Origin: Labrys monachus
Lineage (GTDB): Bacteria > Pseudomonadota > Alphaproteobacteria > Rhizobiales > Labraceae
Length of the DNA stretch: 64,000 nt
Assembly (NCBI RefSeq): GCF_030814655.1
Contig: NZ_JAUSVK010000001.1
Span: 3,665,001-3,729,000 of the forward strand
Direction: 5' to 3'
Below the pieces are notes generated by a model. It saw nothing but the letters and a program-made list of their open reading frames with translations, ran no database searches and was not told where the DNA came from. The number at the start of each line of letters is the position of its first letter. The stretch's first letter is position 1. Positions 1 through 8,911 of this stretch are shown piece after piece. Made by a program: the position numbers and the translations under genes.

Positions 1-151
1 TCCCCCTGTCAACACCCTTCAATCCGCTTTTTTGCAATTGCGTCACATTCAAATCCCCCGCACCACCCTCCCCCCTTGCAACCCCGCAAAATCACCCCAA
101 AACACCCCTTCCATCCCCCCTTCACGCCCCAGTCCTCCCGCCAGTCCCCAC

Positions 152-173
152 TTATCCCCACCCCTGTGGATAA
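152..173. promoter_or_regulatory. paired DnaA-box-like sites
   Basis: CTGTGGATAA at 164-173 is the exact complement of the DnaA box TTATCCACAG, and TTATCCCCA at 152-160 differs from the box by one base and points the other way. They lie in a C-rich stretch (about 1-180) without a credible gene. Two boxes alone do not make an origin, and no AT-rich unwinding region or origin-linked gene is visible, so a regulatory or accidental role is as likely. Confidence 0.35.
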
Positions 174-529
174 CCTCGCCCCCCATGCCTCCCGCCGAAT
201 CCCCCGGCAATGCGCGTAAAAAGGGTGAAAATTATTCATGCAGCCGAATGGATGGGCGGAACGGCGCCACGGCTGCGATCAGGTTCCGCGTCGTCGCCGT
301 TTGCGGCGAAGCGATCAGCGCCTCGGGCGCCCCCTGCACGCCGTCCGAGATCGGCCAGGACGATATCCGCTCAGGGAGCGATCCGCCGATGCAAAGAGTG
401 GGACGGAGCGAGGGCTCCACAAATATGGCGCGCCACTTCAACAAGTTCGCTCAAACGGCTTGTTTCGTCCGGCTTCGCCGTTCTAAGCGTGTGTCCAGTC
501 GAGATCAGCAACTCACCGGGATTCGGACA

Positions 530-946
530 GTGGACGACAACAACATTTCCATCACAGCCGATATCGTCGCTGCCTATGTTTCCAACAACTCGCTCGCGCA
601 GGAAGATCTATCGAAAATCATCGCCGAGGTGTACCAGGCATTGACGCGCCTTGCCAGAGGCGAGGTGCCGGAGAACGCCCCGCAGGAAAGACCTGAGCCG
701 GCCGTGCCGATCAGGAAATCTGTAACGCCGGATTTCATCATCTGTCTGGAGGACGGCAAGCCGTTCAAGTCGCTCAAGCGCCATCTCGCGAGCACCTACG
801 GCATGACGCCGGACGACTACCGGGCGAAATGGGGGCTGCCCGCCGACTATCCCATGGTCGCGCCGAACTACGCGCAGGCCCGCTCGACCCTCGCCAAGCA
901 GATGGGTCTCGGCCATGTCCGCAGACAGCCGCCGGCCGTGAAATAG
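530..946 (+). CDS. MucR/Ros family transcriptional regulator
   Basis: A 138-residue DNA-binding regulator of the alphaproteobacterial Ros/MucR family, which controls exopolysaccharide, motility and other surface traits. The N-terminal half carries the family signature TADIVAAYVSNN; the C-terminal half has the zinc-finger-like block CLEDGKPFKSLKRHL followed by MTPDDYRAKWGLPADYPMVA. I chose the GTG at 530 because the family pattern starts right after it and the length then matches relatives (about 140 residues); the frame is open further upstream but reads as unrelated sequence. In the finger, the second Cys position is Asp and the second His position is Thr (HLAST), so zinc coordination is doubtful; some rhizobial members are reported to fold without zinc. 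Monocistronic, followed by a terminator. Confidence 0.85.
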   Translation: MDDNNISITADIVAAYVSNNSLAQEDLSKIIAEVYQALTRLARGEVPENAPQERPEPAVPIRKSVTPDFIICLEDGKPFKSLKRHLASTYGMTPDDYRAKWGLPADYPMVAPNYAQARSTLAKQMGLGHVRRQPPAVK

Positions 947-1001
947 GCGGCGGCGATCCGGTCGACCGCCCCTCGCAATGCGCAATCCAATAGATTGGAG
1001 A

Positions 1002-1031
1002 AAAATTGCGATTCCTCAGAATCGCAATTTT
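1002..1031. terminator. bidirectional intrinsic terminator between mucR-like gene and der
   Basis: A perfect 13-bp inverted repeat (AAAATTGCGATTC, loop CTCA, and its complement) with A and T runs at its ends. It sits between two convergent genes and can stop transcription from both sides. Confidence 0.8.
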
Positions 1032-1047
1032 GCCCTCGTGCCGCCCG

Positions 1048-2463
1048 CTACTTGCTCTTGCTCTTGCGATCGAATGGATTTCTCGACGAGCGCATGCTGA
1101 GCCGGATCGGCACGCCGGGCATGTCGAAGGTGTCGCGCAGTCCGTTGACGAGATAGCGCAGGAAGCTTTCGGGCAAGGCGTCGAGCTGGTTGCCGAACAC
1201 CGCGAAATGCGGCGGGCGCGTCTTCACCTGCGTCATGTAGCGGATCTTGATGCGCCGACCGGAAACGGCCGGCGGCGGATGATGTTCGAGCACGCCGCCG
1301 AGCCAGCGGTTGAGCTTGGCCGTGGGCACGCGGCGGTTCCATGTCGCAAAGGCGCGGAAGGTCGCCTCCATCAGCCGGTCGAGCCCCTGCTCGGAGAGGC
1401 CCGACAGGGTGACCAGCGGCGCGCCGCGCAATTGCGGCAGCAGGCGCTCGAACATCTCCCTGGCGTCCGCGAGCGTCTTGTTGCGGTTCTCGACCAGGTC
1501 CCATTTGTTGAGCGCGACCACCAGCGCCCGCCCTTCCCGTTCCACCAGGTCCGCGATCTGCAGGTCCTGCTTCTCGAAAGGCGCGGCGCTGTCGAGCAGG
1601 AGGACCACGACCTCGGCGAAGCGGACGGCCCTCAGCCCGTCGGACACCGAGAGCTTCTCGAGCTTGTCCTCGATGCGCGCCTTCTTGCGCATGCCCGCGG
1701 TGTCGAACAGCTTGATGCGCTTGTCGCGCCAGGTCCAGTCGACCGAGATCGTATCGCGGGTGATCCCGGCTTCCGGCCCGGTGAGCAGGCGGTCCTGCCC
1801 GATCAGCGCATTGATGAGCGTCGATTTGCCGGCATTGGGGCGCCCGATGATCGCGACGCGCAGAGGACGCGCGATGCCGGCATCGAGCACGATCGCCTCT
1901 TCCTCGCCCTCCTCGCCGCTGACGACGGCGTCGGTATCGGCGACATCCTCCTCGGCCTCGTTGGCCGCGGCGGGAAGGATGGCGGCGATGGCCTCCTCAA
2001 GGTCGGCCATGCCCTCGCCATGCTCGGCCGAGATCGGCACGGGGTCGCCGAGGCCGAGCGAGAACCCCTCATAGGCGCCCTGGAAGCCGGTGCGGCTTTC
2101 GGTCTTGTTGGCGACCACGATGACGGGCTTGCCCGAGCGGCGCGCCACCTCGGCGAAATGCTCGTCGGCCGGCGTGAGGCCGGCGCGGGCATCGATCATG
2201 AACAGGACGAGATCGCAGAGCGCGATCGCCGCCTCGGTCTGGGCCCGCATGCGGCCGGCGAGCGAAGCGTCTTCGGCAACCTCGAGGCCGGCCGTGTCGA
2301 TCACCTTGAAGCTCAGATGGCCGAGGCGGGCATCGCCCTCGCGCCGATCGCGCGTCACGCCCGGCCGATCGTCGACGATCGCCAGCTTGCGCCCGACGAG
2401 GCGGTTGAAAAGGGTCGACTTGCCGACATTGGGCCGACCGACGATGGCGATGGACGCGGACAT
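1048..2463 (-). CDS. der: ribosome biogenesis GTPase Der (EngA)
   Basis: A 471-residue essential GTPase with two tandem G domains followed by a KH-like domain, needed for maturation of the 50S ribosomal subunit. Visible motifs: first Walker [10 protein letters not shown] near residue 9, second GRPNAGKST near residue 210, switch DTAG in both domains, and the second-domain NKWD guanine motif. The C-terminal region contains the KH-like stretch [16 protein letters not shown]. The start at [16 protein letters not shown] is the family start; the longer open frame upstream overlaps the TPR gene and is not conserved in character. It lies 11 bases behind the TPR gene on the same strand, an arrangement common in Alphaproteobacteria, so the two are probably co-transcribed. 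Confidence 0.97.
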   Translation of the reverse strand: MSASIAIVGRPNVGKSTLFNRLVGRKLAIVDDRPGVTRDRREGDARLGHLSFKVIDTAGLEVAEDASLAGRMRAQTEAAIALCDLVLFMIDARAGLTPADEHFAEVARRSGKPVIVVANKTESRTGFQGAYEGFSLGLGDPVPISAEHGEGMADLEEAIAAILPAAANEAEEDVADTDAVVSGEEGEEEAIVLDAGIARPLRVAIIGRPNAGKSTLINALIGQDRLLTGPEAGITRDTISVDWTWRDKRIKLFDTAGMRKKARIEDKLEKLSVSDGLRAVRFAEVVVLLLDSAAPFEKQDLQIADLVEREGRALVVALNKWDLVENRNKTLADAREMFERLLPQLRGAPLVTLSGLSEQGLDRLMEATFRAFATWNRRVPTAKLNRWLGGVLEHHPPPAVSGRRIKIRYMTQVKTRPPHFAVFGNQLDALPESFLRYLVNGLRDTFDMPGVPIRLSMRSSRNPFDRKSKSK

Positions 2464-2474
2464 GGCCTGGACCG

Positions 2475-3140
2475 TCACGATCCGGCTTTGACGGGCTGGT
2501 CGGAGGCGATGAGCTGCAGCATCACGTCGGCGCGCTGGCGCAGCGCGGCTGGAACATCCCTGTCGGTGATCACGGCCTGGTACCATTTGGAGGCATTGGC
2601 GAGATCCTTCGCCTTCCAGGCCGCGAGGCCGAGGATCTCGCGGGCGGAATGGCGCCACGGTTGGTCGGCGCCGGCCAGCGGCTCGATCCTGGCCGCGATG
2701 TCGGCATAGGAGGCGTCGTCGACCATGAGATAGCCGGCGCGGATCTTGGCGAGGCCCTGCAGCAGCGGGTCGACCGAACCGTCGGCGGCCAGCGCATCAT
2801 AGGCCTTGATGCCGTCGGCGACATTGTCGGTCGCCGTCTCGGCCGCGAGCCGGAAGCGCGCCAGCAAACGATAGCCGCCGGTGCCGTCCTTCTCGATCTG
2901 GCTCAGCGCCGCCGCGGCATCGGCCGTCTTGCCGGCCTGCGAAAGGGCGACGGCGTCCTGGAAACGTGAGCCGTCGGCGTCGGCCTGCTGCTGGGCGTAA
3001 CGCTGGTAGGCCGTCCACGCGCCGACGCCCGCCACCACCAGAAGCGCGGCGCCGACGACATATTTGCTGTAGCGAGCCCAGAGCCTCTGCGCCCGCTCGC
3101 GGCGCATATCCTCGTGAACTTCCTGGAAGATATCGGTCAT
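2475..3140 (-). CDS. membrane-anchored TPR-like protein (YfgM-type)
   Basis: A 221-residue protein with an N-terminal cytoplasmic stretch ([18 protein letters not shown]), one transmembrane helix at about residues 27-45 and a periplasmic tetratricopeptide-like helical region. This is the layout of YfgM/ancillary-SecYEG-type proteins, which in relatives act as periplasmic chaperone adaptors. The ATG at 3140 is chosen because the conserved MTDIFxEV start follows it; a start 4 codons earlier is possible. It precedes der by 11 bases. The exact role in this organism is inferred from family and neighbourhood only. Confidence 0.85.
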   Translation of the reverse strand: MTDIFQEVHEDMRRERAQRLWARYSKYVVGAALLVVAGVGAWTAYQRYAQQQADADGSRFQDAVALSQAGKTADAAAALSQIEKDGTGGYRLLARFRLAAETATDNVADGIKAYDALAADGSVDPLLQGLAKIRAGYLMVDDASYADIAARIEPLAGADQPWRHSAREILGLAAWKAKDLANASKWYQAVITDRDVPAALRQRADVMLQLIASDQPVKAGS

Positions 3141-3273
3141 AGACCCGTCCATTCCGGTTTCGCGGCAAGGGCGGAGCCCCGGCGCGACAGATTGGCATCG
3201 GCGTAGAGGACGGGGTCGGCGGCGTCAAGCAAACAGCGCCCCAAACCCGAAGGAATGGCCGCCGGAGGCCGGA

Positions 3274-4164
3274 TTATCGGCGCTTGAAGCGGCGGATACG
3301 CAGGACGACCAGCAGCAGGACGCAGATGACGGCCAGGCCGAAGGGCCATGTCCGCAGCAGCGTCTCCCAGGACGGCCGCGAGGGCGCCGCCGGCATGGCG
3401 GGACTGATCAGCGCGGTAATGCTGCGCTCGCCTGCGCCGGCACCGGCATACTCCTCGTAGCGCCCGCCGGCGCCGAAGGCGATGCCGGCGAGGACCGCCC
3501 TCGCCCGCGCCGTGTAGGAAGCGATCTCCTCGGACGGCGCCACCATCGTCATCTCGGCATAGCCGTCCCGGCCGAGGACGAAGCCATGGATGTTGCCGGA
3601 GCCGGGCTCGTCGCCGTCGCCGATCTCCGAGGTCTTCGCCGCCCAGATCAGGCGATGGGCCGCGGCGTCGTAATCCGGCCTTTCGAGCCAGCCGGTCACC
3701 TCCAGCTGCGGCAGATCGCGCTTCGCCCGGCCGGCATTGCCCTGCGCGGTGCTGGCGCGCAGGGCCTGGAGGAGCGCATCGGCGTTCCAGGCCCGGGCAT
3801 CCGCATCCGAGACATGGCCGCCCGGGTGATAGTCGAGGAAGATCACCCAGTTCGCGCCCTCCACCATGGGCGTGACCATGCCGACGAGGTCCTTGTCCGG
3901 CTCATAGCCGGAGGCCGCCGCCCAGGCCCCTGCCTCGGGCTGGCGGACGAAGGCGGCCCCCGCCGGCACGCGGAGGCCCGCGCCGGCGGCGAGGGGAACC
4001 GTGCCCGGCCCCGGCACCAGCACCTTCTGCATGGCATCGACGGCGCTCTGCAGCCGCTGCGCCTGCTCGGCGCCGGAGGGCGCCTCGGCCATCGCCGGCT
4101 CCGAAAACCCCGCCAGCGCGCCCGCCGCCAGTCCGATGAGAAAAAACAACGTCTTCGCCGCCAT
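3274..4164 (-). CDS. DUF2167 family membrane-anchored protein
   Basis: A 296-residue protein with a cleavable signal peptide (AAKTLFFLIGLAAGALAGF, then AMAEA), a roughly 220-residue extracytoplasmic region, and one C-terminal transmembrane helix (FGLAVICVLLLVVLRIRRF) ending in basic residues. The central stretch (WVIFLDYHPGGHVSD, later LEVTGWLERPDYD) is typical of DUF2167 proteins, whose function is not known. The ATG at 4164 is chosen because it opens directly onto the signal peptide. It stands alone, divergent from amn. Confidence 0.8.
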   Translation of the reverse strand: MAAKTLFFLIGLAAGALAGFSEPAMAEAPSGAEQAQRLQSAVDAMQKVLVPGPGTVPLAAGAGLRVPAGAAFVRQPEAGAWAAASGYEPDKDLVGMVTPMVEGANWVIFLDYHPGGHVSDADARAWNADALLQALRASTAQGNAGRAKRDLPQLEVTGWLERPDYDAAAHRLIWAAKTSEIGDGDEPGSGNIHGFVLGRDGYAEMTMVAPSEEIASYTARARAVLAGIAFGAGGRYEEYAGAGAGERSITALISPAMPAAPSRPSWETLLRTWPFGLAVICVLLLVVLRIRRFKRR

Positions 4165-4352
4165 GGCCTCGCCTCCGGGGTCACGCCCGGCCGGCATGCC
4201 CGCTGCCTGCTTAGCGCGAACTTCTTTGCAATGCGTGACATTGAGCGCGCGGCCCACTTTCGGCGCCCTTTCGGGCTCGCGGTCGTTGCGGTGTCACCGA
4301 GCCTGCATTAGAAGGCCGAAAAGGGAGAGCCGTCTTCCGGCTACAGAATTAG

Positions 4353-5828
4353 ATGAACAATGCCCCCCGCCGCTTCAACGATGCGAAAGCGGCCGTTGCG
4401 GCGATCTCGCAGCTCTACGAAACCGGCACGCGCAGCTTGCGCGAGGCCTTCACCGCCTTCGCCAAGGGTGAGGAGTTCGGCCACCGCATCCGCGCCCATT
4501 ATCCCTATATCCGCATCAGCAGCGACCGCCTGCCCGAACTCGACGCGCGTACGCCCTTCGGCTTCATCGCCGATGCCGGCACCTATGCCACCACGGTGAC
4601 GCGGCCCGACATCTTCAGCCGCTACCTCGAGGAGCAGCTCGCGCTGCTCCTGCGCAACACCGGCGTGGACATCGAAATCGGCGAGAGTTCGACGCCCATT
4701 CCGATCCACTTCGCCCTCGGCGAGGACTTCCACGCCGAGAAGGGGCTCGACTTCGCCCGCCTCGCCATGATGCCGCAGGTCTTCGACGTGCCCGACCTCA
4801 CCATCATGGACGACCGCATCGCCAACGGCATCGACGTGCGTTCGCAGGGCGACGCCAAGCCGCTCTCGCTCTTCACCGCGCCCCGCATCGACCTCTCGCT
4901 GATGCGGCTGAAGCATTATACCGGCACGTCGGCGGGCCATTTCCAGAATTTCGTGATCTTCACCAATTACCAGTTCTACATCGACGAGTTCGTCCGCCTG
5001 GCGCAGGCGACCATCGCCGCCTCCGACGGCGCCGAGGCGGGCTCGCTGGGCGCGGGCTACACCGCCTTCGTCGAGCCGGGCGACGTCGTCACCCCGGCCG
5101 GCGGCGAGCCGGCGAACGGGCGCCACCCGCTGCGCCTGCCCCAGATGCCGGCCTACCACCTCAAGCGTGCCGACGATTCCGGCATCACCATGATCAATAT
5201 CGGCGTCGGCCCGTCCAATGCCAAGAACATCAGCGACCATGTCGCGGTGCTGCGTCCGCATGCCTGGCTGATGCTCGGCCATTGCGCCGGGCTGCGCAAT
5301 TCGCAGATGCTGGGCGACTATGTCCTCGCCCACGCCTATCTCCGGCAGGACCAGGTGCTCGACGCCGACCTGCCGCGCGAGGTGCCGGTGCCGGCGCTGG
5401 CGGAGATCCAGATCGCGATCGAGACCGCCGTCGGCCGCGTCACCGGCCTCACCGGCTATGATCTCAAGCGGGTGATGCGCACCGGCACCGTCGCCACCGT
5501 CGACGACCGCAATTGGGAGCTGCGCCCCTCCACCGTGCAGAACCTGCCCTTCATCCAGAGCCGCGCCATCGCGCTCGACATGGAATCGAGCACCATCGCC
5601 GCCAATGGCTTCCGCTTCCGCGTTCCCTACGGCACGCTGCTGTGCGTGTCCGACAAGCCGCTGCACGGCCAGCTGAAACTGCCGGGCATGGCCGATTCCT
5701 TCTATCGCGAGCGCGTGTCGCAGCACCTGGCGATCGGCCTGGAGACGATGGCGCTGCTGCGCGAGACCGACAAGCGCCAGCTCCATTCGCGCAAGCTGCG
5801 CAGCTTCAACGAGGTCGCCTTCCAATAG
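4353..5828 (+). CDS. amn: AMP nucleosidase
   Basis: A 491-residue enzyme that hydrolyses AMP to adenine and ribose 5-phosphate, a purine salvage and energy-charge control step in the cytoplasm. Length and sequence match the long proteobacterial AMP nucleosidases: a distinct N-terminal regulatory domain (residues 1 to about 190) followed by a nucleoside-phosphorylase-like catalytic domain (MINIGVGPSNAKNISDHVA, LMLGHCAGLRNSQMLGDY, ALDMESSTIAANGF, VSDKPLHGQLK). The ALDMESSTIA segment holds the Met-Glu pair typical of ribose binding in this fold. Monocistronic, converging on panB. Confidence 0.95.
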   Translation: MNNAPRRFNDAKAAVAAISQLYETGTRSLREAFTAFAKGEEFGHRIRAHYPYIRISSDRLPELDARTPFGFIADAGTYATTVTRPDIFSRYLEEQLALLLRNTGVDIEIGESSTPIPIHFALGEDFHAEKGLDFARLAMMPQVFDVPDLTIMDDRIANGIDVRSQGDAKPLSLFTAPRIDLSLMRLKHYTGTSAGHFQNFVIFTNYQFYIDEFVRLAQATIAASDGAEAGSLGAGYTAFVEPGDVVTPAGGEPANGRHPLRLPQMPAYHLKRADDSGITMINIGVGPSNAKNISDHVAVLRPHAWLMLGHCAGLRNSQMLGDYVLAHAYLRQDQVLDADLPREVPVPALAEIQIAIETAVGRVTGLTGYDLKRVMRTGTVATVDDRNWELRPSTVQNLPFIQSRAIALDMESSTIAANGFRFRVPYGTLLCVSDKPLHGQLKLPGMADSFYRERVSQHLAIGLETMALLRETDKRQLHSRKLRSFNEVAFQ

Positions 5829-5874
5829 GAAAAAGCGCGCTTCCGGCGCCCGCTATGCGCTGACGCGACGACGG

Positions 5875-5948
5875 AGGGGCGATCACCGATCGCCCTTCTC
5901 GGAAACGCCGAGCCGCCCGGAAAGGAAGAGGTCGATCGGGGATCGACC
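5875..5948. repeat. two short hairpins between convergent amn and panB
   Basis: A near-perfect hairpin lies at 5875-5897 (GGGCGATC, loop ACC, GATCGCCC) and a perfect 8-bp one at 5930-5948 (GGTCGATC, loop GGG, GATCGACC). Neither has a T-run, so they are not textbook terminators, but the position between convergent genes fits a role in 3' end formation. Confidence 0.5.
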
Positions 5949-5969
5949 CTCCAATCGCCTCCCTCCCCC

Positions 5970-6809
5970 CTATTCGGACTTGGCGGGCTGCGCCTTCTTC
6001 ATGCCGTAGGTATTTTCGGGAGCCGGGAAGGATCGGCTCCTCACCGCATCGGCATAGCCCTCGACCGCCTCGCGGATATGTCCGGCGAGGGAGCCGAAGC
6101 GCTTGACGAATTTCGGCACGCGGTCGGAAAGGCCGAGCATGTCCTCGAGAACGAGGATCTGGCCGTCGCAGGTCGGCGACGCGCCGATGCCGATCGTCGG
6201 AATCGGCAGCTGCGCCGTGATCTTCGCGGCGAGCGGCTCGGCGATCGCTTCGAGCACCACCGCGAAGGCGCCGGCGTCGGCAACCAGCGCGGCGTCCCGT
6301 TCGATCGGGCCCCAATCCTCTTCCTCTCGTCCCTGCGCCTTGAACGAGCCCAGCGCCATGATCGATTGCGGCGTGAGGCCGACATGCGCCATCACCGGCA
6401 CGCCGCGCCCGGTCAGGAAGCGGATGGTCGGCGCCATGCGCTCGCCGCCTTCGAGCTTGATGGCGCCGCAGCCGGTCTCCTTGAGGATGCGCGCGGCGTT
6501 GCGGAAGGCCTGCTCGGGCGACTCCTCATAGGAGCCGAACGGCATGTCGACGACGACGAGCGCGTGCGAAGACCCGCGCATCACTGCGAGCCCCTGCAGG
6601 ATCATCATCTCCAGCGTCACCGGCAGGGTGGTCTCCATGCCGTGCATCACCATGCCGAGGCTGTCGCCCACCAAAATGAAATCGACATACGAATCGATTA
6701 TCCGGGTCGTATGCGTGTGGTACGACGTCAGCGCAACGATGGGGTCCTTGCCCTTGCGCTGGCGGATCTGGGGCGCCGTGACACGCGGGGATTGGCTCTG
6801 GATCGACAC
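5970..6809 (-). CDS. panB: 3-methyl-2-oxobutanoate hydroxymethyltransferase
   Basis: A 279-residue enzyme making ketopantoate from 2-oxoisovalerate and methylene-tetrahydrofolate, the first committed step of pantothenate/CoA synthesis. The TIM-barrel landmarks are present: [20 protein letters not shown], the metal-binding [49 protein letters not shown] and [17 protein letters not shown] chose the GTG at 6809 because a strong AAGGAG lies five bases before it and the protein then begins [20 protein letters not shown], as in relatives; the ATG at 6842 adds eleven unconserved residues. No panC lies beside it. Confidence 0.95.
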   Translation of the reverse strand: MSIQSQSPRVTAPQIRQRKGKDPIVALTSYHTHTTRIIDSYVDFILVGDSLGMVMHGMETTLPVTLEMMILQGLAVMRGSSHALVVVDMPFGSYEESPEQAFRNAARILKETGCGAIKLEGGERMAPTIRFLTGRGVPVMAHVGLTPQSIMALGSFKAQGREEEDWGPIERDAALVADAGAFAVVLEAIAEPLAAKITAQLPIPTIGIGASPTCDGQILVLEDMLGLSDRVPKFVKRFGSLAGHIREAVEGYADAVRSRSFPAPENTYGMKKAQPAKSE

Positions 6810-7025
6810 GGGAACTCCTTCACGGCTGCTGCCGTAAACCATGGTTGCAACAAATGCGCGATTCTGCTCGTGGCGGCGCAATGCCAACTAGCCAACTCTT
6901 AACAAATGCTTAAAGAATTTGTTTGCGCAAGCAGAGGGCCGGACGCTATCATTAGGGCGCTTCCAGGAGGAGTCTCCGTGTTGCGCTTGACCATAGGCGC
7001 ATCGTAGCGTTTTGGTGGGGAAGAT

Positions 7026-8300
7026 ATGGCCGAGCCTGTCAAAAAAGACGAAGCCCTGGCGGCTGCTGTACGCGAAGCGTTTCAGCGCCACATGGAAAAC
7101 GCGCGCCTCGCGGCGCAGGCGTTGAAGGAAAAGCAGGCCCAGGCGCAGTCCTCCCGTCTGGCGAATGGTTCGACCGCATCGACGTCGGCTGCCCGTGACC
7201 CCAGGATGAAAGTCCCGGAGGCGGCCAATCAGCGGGACGGCGGCGCGCCGCCGCGCCCGGCCGGTCCGGCAGCGGCGTCCGCGGAAACCGGCGGCGTCAA
7301 TCCCTCGCTCGGCCGGCTGGTCGCGCTCGCTTCGCCCCAGAAGGCGAACGAGGCGAATGGATCGGCCCGCGCCGAAGAGGCCGCCGATCCGGACAATGCC
7401 GCGCGCACCATCGATTTCGGTGAAGCGCTTTTCAACGAAATCGCCCAGGAACTCGACTGGAAGACGGAAACGTCGCCCCGCATGCCGAAAGCGGCGTCTC
7501 TGGAGACGACGGACGAGCAGGACGAGGATGCGGCCGACGACGCCGACAAGGCTGGCGAGGGCTCCGCCACGGCGCAGCCGCTCGGTACGCAGCCCAAGGC
7601 GAATGCCCGCATTTCGGTCGTCCCGCTCCCGGCGCCGGCCCGGCGAACCTCGCGCTTCGGCGTCGCCCCTCCCGCGGCGGCCGAGGCCAAGCGGGCCAGC
7701 AAGTTCGCGCCGACCCGTCCGGTCAACACCAACGACGCCCTCTTCGCGGCCAAGGCACGCTCGACCGGCCGCGTCCGTATACCCGCCGCCCTCCTCGCCT
7801 CGCTCGTCATCGGCGCGGCGATCATCGCCGTGCTGGGCTATTTCTGGGGCTATCCGGAGAAACTGCGGTCCCTGGGCATGCTGGTCGCGCCTCCGGCTCC
7901 CCCCTCCTCCGGCACCAACGTGGTCGCGGCCAAGCCGGCTCCCGCCGCTTCGGTGCAGGCGCCCCAGCAGGCCGCCGGCGCCGACCGTCAGCCCCTGAGC
8001 CACAGCGTGACGACCGTCGCCATCAAGGTCGACGAGGTCGATCAGGCGGTCCAGAGCGCTCATGAATTCCTGGCGGCCGGCCATGTCGACGAAGCGCGCG
8101 CGGCCCTGGCGGCCTACAGGACGGGCAGCGACGCGCGGGCCCTGTTCGCGCTCGCCGAGACCTATGATCCGGCCATCGTCCACGATGCCGCGCAGGCCGA
8201 TGCCGTGCAGGCCAGGGGCTTCTATGAAGCCGCGGCCAAGGCCGGATCGCAGGACACGGCGGACCGCATCGCCAGGCTTCAGATCGCCCCCGTCAACTGA
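7026..8300 (+). CDS. unknown Ala/Pro-rich single-span membrane protein with Sel1/TPR-like C-terminus
   Basis: I do not recognise this 424-residue protein. It begins with a charged helical segment (KKDEALAAAVREAFQRHMEN), continues as a long low-complexity Ala/Pro/Glu-rich cytoplasmic region to about residue 255, then has one transmembrane helix (IPAALLASLVIGAAIIAVLGYF) and a Pro/Ala linker. The last 90 residues (VDQAVQSAHEFLAAGHVDEA, ALFALAETYDP, ARGFYEAAAKAGSQ) resemble one or two TPR/Sel1 helical pairs and would lie in the periplasm. The layout suggests a scaffold or envelope-linked protein. It is divergent from panB and stands alone. Confidence 0.7.
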   Translation: MAEPVKKDEALAAAVREAFQRHMENARLAAQALKEKQAQAQSSRLANGSTASTSAARDPRMKVPEAANQRDGGAPPRPAGPAAASAETGGVNPSLGRLVALASPQKANEANGSARAEEAADPDNAARTIDFGEALFNEIAQELDWKTETSPRMPKAASLETTDEQDEDAADDADKAGEGSATAQPLGTQPKANARISVVPLPAPARRTSRFGVAPPAAAEAKRASKFAPTRPVNTNDALFAAKARSTGRVRIPAALLASLVIGAAIIAVLGYFWGYPEKLRSLGMLVAPPAPPSSGTNVVAAKPAPAASVQAPQQAAGADRQPLSHSVTTVAIKVDEVDQAVQSAHEFLAAGHVDEARAALAAYRTGSDARALFALAETYDPAIVHDAAQADAVQARGFYEAAAKAGSQDTADRIARLQIAPVN

Positions 8301-8315
8301 GCTGCCGCAACTCCG

Positions 8316-8402
8316 CCCGGGTGCGCGGACGTCCCGTCCGCTCTTGGGGGACCGTCGTGCCTGCGGGTTCGAAAGAGCGGACGGGACGTCCGCGCACCCG
8401 GG
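8316..8402. repeat. 30-bp perfect inverted repeat (REP-like palindrome)
   Basis: 8316-8345 is perfectly complementary to 8373-8402, with 27 bases between. The core reads GCGGACGTCCCGTCCGCTCT. A pair with nearly the same core and spacing lies at 18677-18780, so this is a dispersed palindromic element, not just a terminator, although it sits between convergent genes and lacks a T-run. Confidence 0.8.
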
Positions 8403-8450
8403 TCATCGCATGACGGGGCCTTTCGGCGCCTCGGGTAACGGACGGGCTGC

Positions 8451-8852
8451 TCAGGAAGCGCCGTCCGGGCCGTGCGAAGCCGACGGCGTCATGGCTGCCT
8501 GCAGGATGCTGCCCGCCGCATCCCGCGCCCTGTAATCGTCCCTTATCGGGTAGAAGGCGTCCATCGTGCGGCAATCGGTCAGCGCGCGGCCGGAATGGGT
8601 GGCATGCGGCGGAACGACGGCGACCATGCCGGGCTTCAGCACCGTGGTCACACCTTCGACCGTCACCTCCAATTCGCCTTCGAACTGGTGCACGACCTGC
8701 TCGTGCGGGTGGGTGTGGACCGGCAGAATCGCGCCGGCATCGATCTTCCACAGCACGAATGTCATGGCGCCGGAATGGACGAAGCGGCCATGGAATCCGG
8801 GAATGACGGTGCGCGGTTCGAGCTTGTCCCAATCGAAAACGAGATCCTGCAT
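8451..8852 (-). CDS. cupin domain protein
   Basis: A 133-residue single-domain cupin. The first cupin motif HTHPHEQVVHQFEGELEV supplies two His, a Glu-equivalent Gln position and a later His; the second motif PPHATHSG carries the closing His. The fold and ligands point to a small metal-dependent enzyme or ligand sensor, but the substrate is not evident. It lies 59 bases downstream of the dehydrogenase on the same strand and may be co-transcribed, hinting at a shared hydroxyacid or sugar-acid pathway. Confidence 0.8.
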   Translation of the reverse strand: MQDLVFDWDKLEPRTVIPGFHGRFVHSGAMTFVLWKIDAGAILPVHTHPHEQVVHQFEGELEVTVEGVTTVLKPGMVAVVPPHATHSGRALTDCRTMDAFYPIRDDYRARDAAGSILQAAMTPSASHGPDGAS

Positions 8853-8911
8853 GGCCGCTCCCTGTCGCTCCCTGTGACGGAGGCTGCCCGGTGGGGCGCC
8901 CCCGCGAATCC

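Noticed and set aside
5875-5948. CRISPR-like or regulatory repeat array between amn and panB
   Set aside because: Only two unrelated short hairpins; no repeated units or spacers. No CRISPR array was seen anywhere in the window.
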